In this document: piece after piece, positions 56,601-64,000 of the stretch
Position numbering within the stretch: the stretch's first letter is position 1
Layout of the letters: every line of letters begins with the position of its first letter
Source: Vibrio orientalis CIP 102891 = ATCC 33934
GTDB lineage: Bacteria > Pseudomonadota > Gammaproteobacteria > Enterobacterales > Vibrionaceae
Direction: 5' to 3'
Length of the DNA: 64,000 nt
Assembly: GCF_000176235.1 (NCBI RefSeq)
Contig: NZ_ACZV01000003.1
Coordinates: forward strand, 62,001 to 126,000
The notes under the pieces: model-generated
Seen by the model: the letters and a program-made list of their open reading frames with translations, nothing else
What the model was told of the DNA's origin: nothing
Database searches by the model: none
Translations under genes and position numbers: made by a program

Positions 56601-57710
56601 ATGTTGTTGCTAACTATATACGTCTCTGTTGCGATTGGCGTATCGTTTATCTGCTCCGTTTTAGAAGCGGTTCTTCTGAGTATCTCACCAAGTTATATCG
56701 CCCAATTGCGTCAGCAAGGCCACCCTGCGGCTGCCGCTTTGGCAAAGTTAAAAACAGATATCGACCGTCCACTGGCTTCGATCCTTACCCTTAACACCAT
56801 CGCTCACACAATTGGTGCGGCGACAGCGGGTGCTCAGGCTGCGGTAGTATTCGGTAGCGAATGGCTTGGCGTATTCTCTGGCGTACTGACACTAGGTATT
56901 CTGGTCCTGTCTGAAATCGTACCGAAAACCATCGGCGCGACATACTGGCGTCAACTTGCGCCAATGGCAGCAACTACACTACGCTGGATGGTATGGGCCC
57001 TGACACCGTTTGTTTGGTTCTCAGAACAGATCACTAAGCGCTTAGCTCGTGGCCATGAAGCACCAAAAATGCGTGATGAACTGTCTGCGATGGCAATTTT
57101 GGCAAGAGAGAGTGGCGAATTTGCTGAGGGTGAGTCTAAGATCCTCAACAACCTGCTAGGTATTCAAGATGTCCCCGTGACGCAGGTGATGACGCCTCGT
57201 CCGGTGGTATTCCGCGTCGATGCAGAAATGACGATTAACGAGTTTCTGGATAAACATAAAGAGACGCCATTTTCGCGCCCACTGGTATACAGCCAGTCAA
57301 CGGATAACATCATCGGCTTTGTTCACCGCTTAGAGTTATTTAAGCTTCAGCAAGCAGGCAGTGGTGAGAAGCAACTTGGTGCAGTGATGCGTCCAGTACA
57401 TGTACTGTTCAATACCATTGCGCTACCAAAAGCGTTTGAGCAGATGATGGCTAACCGCCTGCAACTAGCCATGGTGGTCGACGAGTACGGTACAATTCAG
57501 GGTATTTTGACTCTAGAGGATGTGTTTGAACACCTAGTTGGTGAAGAGATTGTCGACGAAGCGGATCGCACCACCGACATGCAAGAGCTCGCTTTTGACC
57601 GCTGGGAAAAGTGGAAAGAAAAACACGGCGTTATCGAAAATCGCGATGATGACGATGAAGAGTTTGAGAAACCATCAAGCACTGATGACTCGAAAGAGAA
57701 TAAATCATAG
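56601..57710 (+). CDS. CNNM/CorC family membrane protein with CBS domains
   Basis: 369 residues from the ATG at 56601 (MLLLTIYVSVAIGVSFICSVLEAVLL), which follows AGGACACTT; a GTG at 56574 lies in the hairpin and is unlikely. A DUF21/CNNM membrane domain (about 1-150, four segments; LSEIVPKTIGATYWR) is followed by a CBS pair (about 190-330; DVPVTQVMTPRPVV, VDEYGTIQGILTLEDVFEHLVG) and an acidic tail. It lacks an obvious CorC_HlyC C-terminal domain. Relatives export magnesium or cobalt. Older annotation as haemolysin is not supported. Confidence 0.9.
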   Translation: MLLLTIYVSVAIGVSFICSVLEAVLLSISPSYIAQLRQQGHPAAAALAKLKTDIDRPLASILTLNTIAHTIGAATAGAQAAVVFGSEWLGVFSGVLTLGILVLSEIVPKTIGATYWRQLAPMAATTLRWMVWALTPFVWFSEQITKRLARGHEAPKMRDELSAMAILARESGEFAEGESKILNNLLGIQDVPVTQVMTPRPVVFRVDAEMTINEFLDKHKETPFSRPLVYSQSTDNIIGFVHRLELFKLQQAGSGEKQLGAVMRPVHVLFNTIALPKAFEQMMANRLQLAMVVDEYGTIQGILTLEDVFEHLVGEEIVDEADRTTDMQELAFDRWEKWKEKHGVIENRDDDDEEFEKPSSTDDSKENKS

Positions 57711-57714
57711 AAAA

Positions 57715-57746
57715 AATAAAGGGAGCCTCGGCTCCCTTTATTTTTA
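57715..57746. terminator. Bidirectional terminator between the CNNM gene and yjaG
   Basis: AAATAAAGGGAGC/GCTCCCTTTATTT with a CTCG loop and T-run, between convergent genes. Confidence 0.92.
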
Positions 57747-57754
57747 AAACTGCT

Positions 57755-58342
57755 TTACAGACTAATACCGATATTGCTCACGCCTTCATCACGCAGCTCT
57801 GCTCGTAAATCTTTAATCAAGTCGATATCACGCTCTTCTGCTTCACGTAGCGGACGGAAGATCGCCCATTGCACGTCCCACTCCTCACAAACCGCTTCAT
57901 TCTGCTTCTGGTTTTCGTTAGTGATTTCTTCACCCGTTTGCGCTTCTTCAAGTTGAGCAACCGTCATCACTGACTGCTGACTTACCTTATGCATGTTCTC
58001 AAACAAGTAGTCTCTGTCTAGCAAGCCATGAAGTAAGTGCGACAGCGATACACATGCATCAATCGCTGGGTAAACCCCGTAAAAATCAAAGTCTTCAGAA
58101 GTAGGGATAATCTCTTCAAGCTTTTCTAGTTGGCGTTCAAAATTCACCTTCGCGGTTTTAACGGTAAGCTGCTCCCAGATGCTATCCAACACATCGCGGT
58201 AAACACGCGCCTGAGCAAACTCTGTACTATCACAAAACATCGCATAGTTTGGGTACATACGTTCACACAGGCTCGCCATAAAGGTAATCTGTTTCCATGG
58301 TTCTAACTTCTCAAGGCGAAGCTGAAGAGGATTCTGTAGCAT
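57755..58342 (-). CDS. yjaG: DUF416 family protein YjaG
   Basis: 195-residue soluble protein of the DUF416 family; in E. coli yjaG lies directly before hupA and yjaH, and here all three are close together, although separated by the CNNM/CBS gene. All-helical, rich in acidic residues, no signal peptide and no catalytic motif visible; landmarks are KQITFMASLCERMYPNYAMFCD and YPAIDACVSLSHLLHGLLD. Function unknown. Ribosome site is weak (AGAG). Confidence 0.88.
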   Translation of the reverse strand: MLQNPLQLRLEKLEPWKQITFMASLCERMYPNYAMFCDSTEFAQARVYRDVLDSIWEQLTVKTAKVNFERQLEKLEEIIPTSEDFDFYGVYPAIDACVSLSHLLHGLLDRDYLFENMHKVSQQSVMTVAQLEEAQTGEEITNENQKQNEAVCEEWDVQWAIFRPLREAEERDIDLIKDLRAELRDEGVSNIGISL

Positions 58343-58426
58343 AGAGACTCTTAGGGTCTATTGACCTAGTTGCTGAATTAGACAGCGAAAGTGTACTTGA
58401 TAACCAGCAGGGAAAAAAGCAAGGCG

Positions 58427-59353
58427 ATGAACAATTTCACTCATAAGTTGTATCTACTCACTGAAGATAATCCATATTATCTCGCGCTATTGGATCAGTT
58501 AACACTACCTGATATAGAAATAACGTCTGATAAGGAACAAGCGACGATTCTATTAGCCTCTCCGCCCATGGCAGCCAAGTGCTTTGATGAGTTTCCCAAT
58601 GTCGAGTGGGTGCAATCTATCTACGCAGGTGTTGACGCACTTGTTCCATGTCTAGAGAGCTTTAGTGGCGAACTCACCAATGTAAAAGGCATCTTCGGCC
58701 AACAAATTTCTGAGTACGTCCTTGGCCATACCATTGAGCATTGCCGTCACTTTACGCACTACCACCAGCAACAAATGCAAAAAGCTTGGTCACCAAAGCC
58801 TTATCAATCTCTGGCAGGCAAGAAGATGGTGATTCTTGGCACAGGTTCGATAGGTTCCTATCTCGCCAATACTGCTAAAACATTTTCGATTGTGCCTATT
58901 GGTATTAATCGTAGTGGTATCCCAAGTAAAGGCTCACCATTTGAGTCGACTTATCATATTCAAGAGTTAGCTACCGCCTTAGATCAAGCAGATATTGTCG
59001 TCAACACATTACCCAACACGCCTGAAACACAACATATTCTAAATAGCGACAGCTTATCTCACTGTAAAGGCGCGCTACTGTTCAACGTTGGTCGCGGCAG
59101 CGCGCTTGAGCAGCAAGGTCTACTAGAAGCTCTTGAATCTGAATCAATTAGCCATGCTTTCCTTGATGTATTCGAGCAAGAACCATTAGAAAGTAATCAC
59201 CCCTACTGGCAGCATCCAAACATCACCATCACTCCACATATTGCGGCTCTTAGCTTTCCTGAACAGGTGGTGGAGATCTTTGCGGAAAACTACCAACGCT
59301 GGCGAGATGGGTTTGGTTTAATTAACACTGTGGACTTGGATAAAGGCTACTAG
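58427..59353 (+). CDS. D-2-hydroxyacid dehydrogenase (glyoxylate/hydroxypyruvate reductase-like)
   Basis: 308 residues from the ATG at 58427 (MNNFTHKLYLLTEDN); the frame also opens at a GTG at 58391, and neither start has a perfect ribosome site. NAD(P)-binding motif GTGSIGSYLA (about 140), NVGRGSALEQQGLL and the catalytic His region TPHIAALSFPEQV are clear; the Arg/Glu pair lies in NTLPNTPETQHIL-VFEQEPLESNHP. Substrate unknown, probably a small 2-oxoacid. It is followed after 15 bp by the glycosylase-like gene, so likely co-transcribed. Confidence 0.88.
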   Translation: MNNFTHKLYLLTEDNPYYLALLDQLTLPDIEITSDKEQATILLASPPMAAKCFDEFPNVEWVQSIYAGVDALVPCLESFSGELTNVKGIFGQQISEYVLGHTIEHCRHFTHYHQQQMQKAWSPKPYQSLAGKKMVILGTGSIGSYLANTAKTFSIVPIGINRSGIPSKGSPFESTYHIQELATALDQADIVVNTLPNTPETQHILNSDSLSHCKGALLFNVGRGSALEQQGLLEALESESISHAFLDVFEQEPLESNHPYWQHPNITITPHIAALSFPEQVVEIFAENYQRWRDGFGLINTVDLDKGY

Positions 59354-59368
59354 TGCCGAGAAAGATAT

Positions 59369-59944
59369 ATGTTGGATGATTTACTGCAGCAAGTAAGAGC
59401 TTGTCGTTTGTGTGAAGAGAACTTGCCCTTTGGCGCGAACCCCGTCATACAAGCTTCTGAATCTGCAAAGTTATTGATTATCGGCCAAGCTCCTGGAACT
59501 CGTGTCCATGAAACCTCAATCCCTTGGAATGACCCAAGCGGTAACAGACTAAGAGAATGGCTTGAGCTCGATAAAGAGACCTTTTACGACGAAAGTCAGG
59601 TAGCCATTATGCCGATGGGGCTCTGCTATCCTGGCAAAGGGACAAGTGGAGACTTACCTCCTAGAAAAGAGTGCGCCCCTAAATGGCATCAAGCGGTATT
59701 AGAACAATTACCTAATGTCGGTATGACGTTACTGATTGGACAGTATGCACAAAACTACTATCTAAATGACAAACCTAAGACTCTGACGGAAACTGTGCAG
59801 CAATGGCAGCGCTGGGCACCAACTTATTTACCACTGCCCCACCCTTCACCAAGAAACACATTATGGCTAAAAAAGAACCCATGGTTTGAAGATGAGGTGG
59901 TGCCGTTTATTCGCGACTACGTACATCGACACCTAGGCACCTAG
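59369..59944 (+). CDS. Uracil-DNA glycosylase superfamily protein
   Basis: 191 residues. N-terminal CRLCEENLPFG, a phosphate-loop-like IGQAPGTRVHETSIPWND, the PGKGTSGDLPPRKECAPKW segment and the C-terminal LPLPHPSPRN, where the HPS motif is the family histidine. Matches the UDG-like family used for base excision (family 4/5-type), although the first motif GQAPG differs from the canonical GEAPG, so catalysis is not certain. Four cysteines (C11, C14, about C87 and C102) are near the N-terminus and middle, and could hold a cluster as in family 4 enzymes. Second gene after the dehydrogenase. Confidence 0.85.
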   Translation: MLDDLLQQVRACRLCEENLPFGANPVIQASESAKLLIIGQAPGTRVHETSIPWNDPSGNRLREWLELDKETFYDESQVAIMPMGLCYPGKGTSGDLPPRKECAPKWHQAVLEQLPNVGMTLLIGQYAQNYYLNDKPKTLTETVQQWQRWAPTYLPLPHPSPRNTLWLKKNPWFEDEVVPFIRDYVHRHLGT

Positions 59945-59962
59945 CTAACTAGCAGATACAAA

Positions 59963-59992
59963 AAAACGGAGACCGAAGTCTCCGTTTTCAAT
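59963..59992. terminator. Bidirectional terminator between the glycosylase-like gene and groEL
   Basis: Perfect 11-bp stem AAAACGGAGAC/GTCTCCGTTTT with loop CGAA, with A-run upstream and T-rich tail. Confidence 0.92.
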
Positions 59993-60017
59993 TTCACTAT
60001 GAATAGCGAGGGGATGA

Positions 60018-61667
<1,650 letters not shown>

Positions 61668-61736
61668 TTATTTCCTTTAAATTCTTTGTCTTGACTAGTA
61701 TTTGAATCTGAGCAAAAAACTACTCAATGATTGCTA

Positions 61737-62027
61737 TTACTCAACGATCGCCATAATGTCGTTTTCAGACATCACTAGCACTTCTTTACCGTCGATTTTT
61801 TCAGTCTTAGTACCGTAACCTTCAGCGAAGATAACCGTGTCGCCAACTTTTACGTCCAACGGTAGAACTGTACCGTTTTCTAGAATGCGGCCTTTACCTA
61901 CAGCTAGAACTACGCCGCGAGTCGATTTCTCTGCAGCAGAACCAGTTAGAACGATGCCACCAGCTGACTTAGATTCAACTTCTTGGCGCTCAACGATAAC
62001 TCGGTCGTGTAATGGACGAATATTCAT
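61737..62027 (-). CDS. groES: Co-chaperonin GroES (10 kDa)
   Basis: 96-residue lid of Gro[31 protein letters not shown] with the mobile loop, and [36 protein letters not shown]. The start is the ATG at 62027; the frame runs on to 62231, but that part overlaps the promoter region. Length equals E. coli GroES (97). A heat-shock promoter lies 67-99 bp upstream. Confidence 0.98.
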   Translation of the reverse strand: MNIRPLHDRVIVERQEVESKSAGGIVLTGSAAEKSTRGVVLAVGKGRILENGTVLPLDVKVGDTVIFAEGYGTKTEKIDGKEVLVMSENDIMAIVE

Positions 62028-62093
62028 CGGGTGTCTCTCCTGAAAATTTCCATGTTTGATTTGATAAACGGCTTTCAAAGCCTTGTGGTAACT

Positions 62094-62126
62094 ATATGAG
62101 GGACGGATTAAGTAAACCCAAGGGGG
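62094..62126 (-). promoter_or_regulatory. Sigma-32 (heat-shock) promoter of groESL
   Basis: On the minus strand CCCCCTTGGGT (62116-62126) matches the CCCTTGAA-type -35 and CCCTCATAT (62094-62102) the CCCCATnT -10, with 13 bp between. Confidence 0.75.
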
Positions 62127-62221
62127 AGTAGAATTTTTTTTGTGATCGAGTTCAGAGATGTAGGCAAACGAGAGCCTGTTCAATGAGAATATTCTTGAGA
62201 AATTAAAGCGACCTAAAGAAC

Positions 62222-62557
62222 TCAGCGCCACTCATCTAACGAGATAACATCCGCTAATGGCTGTTTGTCTGATTCAATGACATCGCCATCTAATACACCT
62301 TGGAATTTGGTCATTTGAGATACAAGTTCACGCATTAAGACCATATTGGCATGGTTCGGGTTCTTACAGGTGCTGACAACACGATCGATATGACTTTGCT
62401 GTGCCCAAAGTCTCTCTTGCATCTCTTCCGAAGCGGAGAGGATCATCTCTTCACACATGTCTTGCTTGAGTTGAGAGAAGGCATCGGGGTTATTTTGTGC
62501 AAGCTCCATCAACTCATCAAAAGAAGGTAATGTTTGATTGATTAATGGTGTTCTCAT
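62222..62557 (-). CDS. DUF3135 family protein
   Basis: 111 residues, soluble, acidic, predicted all-helical; the stretch [41 protein letters not shown] is the family core. No catalytic motif, unknown function. A strong GAGGAGG ribosome site precedes the ATG at 62557. It reads toward groES on the same strand, its stop about 96 bp upstream of the heat-shock promoter, so transcripts from this gene could continue into groESL. Confidence 0.82.
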   Translation of the reverse strand: MRTPLINQTLPSFDELMELAQNNPDAFSQLKQDMCEEMILSASEEMQERLWAQQSHIDRVVSTCKNPNHANMVLMRELVSQMTKFQGVLDGDVIESDKQPLADVISLDEWR

Positions 62558-62683
62558 AATGCCTCCTCATACACTGATTGAAGTATCAGCAACTCATTTA
62601 AGGATAGGTGATCATGAAAACAATGGAAGATGGGATTATTCTAAGTCTCAAAAGTAAGAACACTTAATGAGGTATAGGTTTAA

Positions 62684-63304
62684 TCAGTCTTCAAACGAAA
62701 TTCGGTAAGCGCATCGCCTTTCGCCTTGAACAATATGCTCTGTTCGTTCTATCAGGCACTCAGCACCAAGTAGCTTCTTAAAAACATTCAGCTCAGACTG
62801 ACAAAGAGAAGGGCAACGCGTTGCAGCTTTACAGATAGGACAGTGGTTTTCAATCATAGTATATCCAGACTCCGTCTTCTCTAACTCAGCCATATAGCCT
62901 TCTTGTTGACGCAACTCGACTAGCTTTAGTAAACGAGCTTCCAGTTCAGAATATTCGCTTAACTGACTTAGGTAATTATGAAAAGTTTGCTTTTCCCTTT
63001 CATCGGCGACCTTTTGTAGCCCTTCTTTACCAAACAAGCTCTCAACCGCGTCTATGACTTGAATTGTTAGTTCACCGTGACGATCAGCAAATTCTTTGTG
63101 CCCTTCAGAAGTAAGCGACCAATATCTAGTTGGTCGGCCAACTTTTAATTTACGGTCTTCAAATGTAAGCACGCCTTGAGACTCAAGAGCTTGTAGGTGC
63201 TGACGAGCGCCCATCGTCGTCATAGATAACTCTTGTGCCAACTGTTTTACCGTAACCGCACCAGTGGTTTTGATTAACTGTAAAATTTTATCCGTGCTTT
63301 TCAT
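62684..63304 (-). CDS. ArsR/COG2345-type winged-helix regulator with cysteine cluster (SufR-like spacing)
   Basis: 206 residues from the ATG at 63304 (MKSTDKILQLIK; ribosome site GAGGAAG); the frame opens six codons earlier. N-terminal winged helix (about 5-70; VKQLAQELSMTTMGARQHLQALESQG) is followed by a helical linker and a cysteine-rich C-terminus with C155, C158, C164, C168, C183 and C198. The spacings C155-x12-C168-x14-C183-x14-C198 are close to the SufR ligand pattern C-x12-C-x13-C-x14-C, so an Fe-S cofactor is plausible. No suf genes are adjacent, so its targets are unknown. Confidence 0.82.
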   Translation of the reverse strand: MKSTDKILQLIKTTGAVTVKQLAQELSMTTMGARQHLQALESQGVLTFEDRKLKVGRPTRYWSLTSEGHKEFADRHGELTIQVIDAVESLFGKEGLQKVADEREKQTFHNYLSQLSEYSELEARLLKLVELRQQEGYMAELEKTESGYTMIENHCPICKAATRCPSLCQSELNVFKKLLGAECLIERTEHIVQGERRCAYRISFED

Positions 63305-63361
63305 ATTTACTTCCTCAATCACTAGGTAATTATGAGGGAAGCCATTTATAAAGCAAACGCT

Positions 63362-63805
63362 TTACATGCCTAAAGATGACTCTGACACAAGGTACTTCAT
63401 TGGTACCAGCGCTTTAGTACGAGTATAGCGATCGTATAAACCTTTCAACGAGTTAGGCAGCTCCTGACAATCAACCGTCTTAAAGCCATGCTGTGCATAA
63501 AAGCCTTCAAGGTGCTGATAGGCAAAGCAGTAATCGCCCTCAGCTAGCACATGCTGCGAACAATAACACATCAGTTCATGTCCGAGCCCTCGCCCCCTAA
63601 AATCAGGGATAACAAGCATCCCCGTCAGTAATCGATATTGTTCAATAGCTCGAAAGCGGACAACAACTGCCATTTGGTTTTCCATGTAGCCGACCAAAGT
63701 TAGCTCATCCTTTTTTGCCTTACCAGATGGATAAAAGGATTTGTATAGCCTCGTGACTAAAGGCAACTTCATCGGGTCCAGTTGCTCAATCTGCATTGCA
63801 CTCAT
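63362..63805 (-). CDS. GNAT family N-acetyltransferase
   Basis: 147 residues from the ATG at 63805 (MSAMQIEQLDP), which follows GGTGATA; a TTG at 63814 and an ATG at 63796 are alternatives. The acetyl-CoA site VIPDFRGRGLGHELMCYC (motif A) is intact, and the C-terminal YAQHGFKTVDCQ fits the family. Substrate unknown. It ends 57 bp before the ATG of the regulator gene, on the same strand, so the two may share a transcript. Confidence 0.85.
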   Translation of the reverse strand: MSAMQIEQLDPMKLPLVTRLYKSFYPSGKAKKDELTLVGYMENQMAVVVRFRAIEQYRLLTGMLVIPDFRGRGLGHELMCYCSQHVLAEGDYCFAYQHLEGFYAQHGFKTVDCQELPNSLKGLYDRYTRTKALVPMKYLVSESSLGM

Positions 63806-63863
63806 TATCACCAATCTCGATTTGAGGTAGAATGAGCGCAGTTTAGATTACTCGATAAAACCA

Positions 63864-64000
63864 ATGCAAATTACAGCTAACGCCGACCTACGTCCTTATC
63901 ATACTTTTTCTATTTCTCAGCAGTGCGCCTTTCTTGTTGAGGTCAACTCTATAGATGAGCTAAAACAGGTCTACCTGAATGCCGAATGGAACGCTTTACC
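63864..64000 (+). CDS. murB: UDP-N-acetylenolpyruvoylglucosamine reductase, start only
   Basis: The window ends inside this gene. The visible 45 residues MQITANADLRPYHTFSISQQ match the MurB N-terminus (E. coli: LKPWNTFGIDH), which starts the FAD-binding domain. MurB reduces the enolpyruvyl group in peptidoglycan precursor synthesis. It diverges from the GNAT gene; birA often follows it, outside the window. Confidence 0.85.
   Translation, partial: MQITANADLRPYHTFSISQQCAFLVEVNSIDELKQVYLNAEWNAL

Noticed and set aside
62028-62231. Longer N-terminus of GroES
   Set aside because: The added segment covers the heat-shock promoter and untranslated leader; GroES starts [10 protein letters not shown] at 62027.

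Overview
The window is core chromosome of a Vibrio. I base this on crp, pabA, xds, the crbR/crbS acetate-switch genes, the VC_2705-type sodium symporter pair, fis, hupA and groESL, all in Vibrio-like sequence and partly in the gene order I remember from V. cholerae chromosome 1. CTA-rich leucine codon use fits, as do the ERIC-like and other palindromic intergenic repeats. I see no prophage, IS transposase, CRISPR array, rRNA or tRNA. The first gene (crp) and the last (murB) are cut by the window edges.

Layout. 1-6.6 kb: the end of crp, then on the minus strand the arginine succinyltransferase (AST) catabolic genes astC/argD, astA and astD with a DUF1338 gene behind them, and pabA. 6.7-15.4 kb: a secreted nuclease (xds), fxsA, and aspA-dcuA for anaerobic aspartate/fumarate use. 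13.9-22.6 kb: an arginine/carbamoyl-phosphate block with a YfcC-type transporter (probable arginine/ornithine antiporter), arcA, arcC, ornithine carbamoyltransferase, a pyrBI operon with a leader peptide and attenuator, and an ArgR paralogue. 22.7-38.9 kb: dsbD, then genes for acetate sensing and use: response regulator crbR, marC family, a two-subunit sodium symporter, a small unknown protein, the transporter-fused hybrid kinase crbS, an MFS permease, a cNMP/CBS/DUF294 protein, a DnaQ-type exonuclease and acs. 39.2-44.1 kb: aroQ-accB-accC, prmA and dusB-fis. 44.2-51.7 kb: a diguanylate cyclase, the acid-stress cadC/cadB/cadA locus, and zntR. 52-64 kb: purH-purD, a YjaH-like lipoprotein, hupA, a CNNM/CBS membrane protein, yjaG, a dehydrogenase plus a uracil-DNA-glycosylase-family gene, groES-groEL, DUF3135, a putative Fe-S regulator, a GNAT acetyltransferase and the start of murB.

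How the genes work together. Arginine has two catabolic routes here: the AST route (glutamate and succinate) and the deiminase route (ATP from carbamoyl phosphate). The deiminase enzymes lie beside aspartate carbamoyltransferase, the other consumer of carbamoyl phosphate, and beside an ArgR paralogue whose ligand motif reads GGND instead of GDD. Acetate genes are grouped so that sensor, regulator, transporter and acetyl-CoA synthetase lie within about 14 kb.

No clearly new system is present. The observations I rate highest are the altered ligand motif of the ArgR paralogue, a SufR-like cysteine spacing in the regulator near the right end, the DUF1338 gene behind the AST genes, two tandem clusters of a roughly 100-bp palindromic repeat, several long perfect inverted repeats next to start codons, and the acetate locus.
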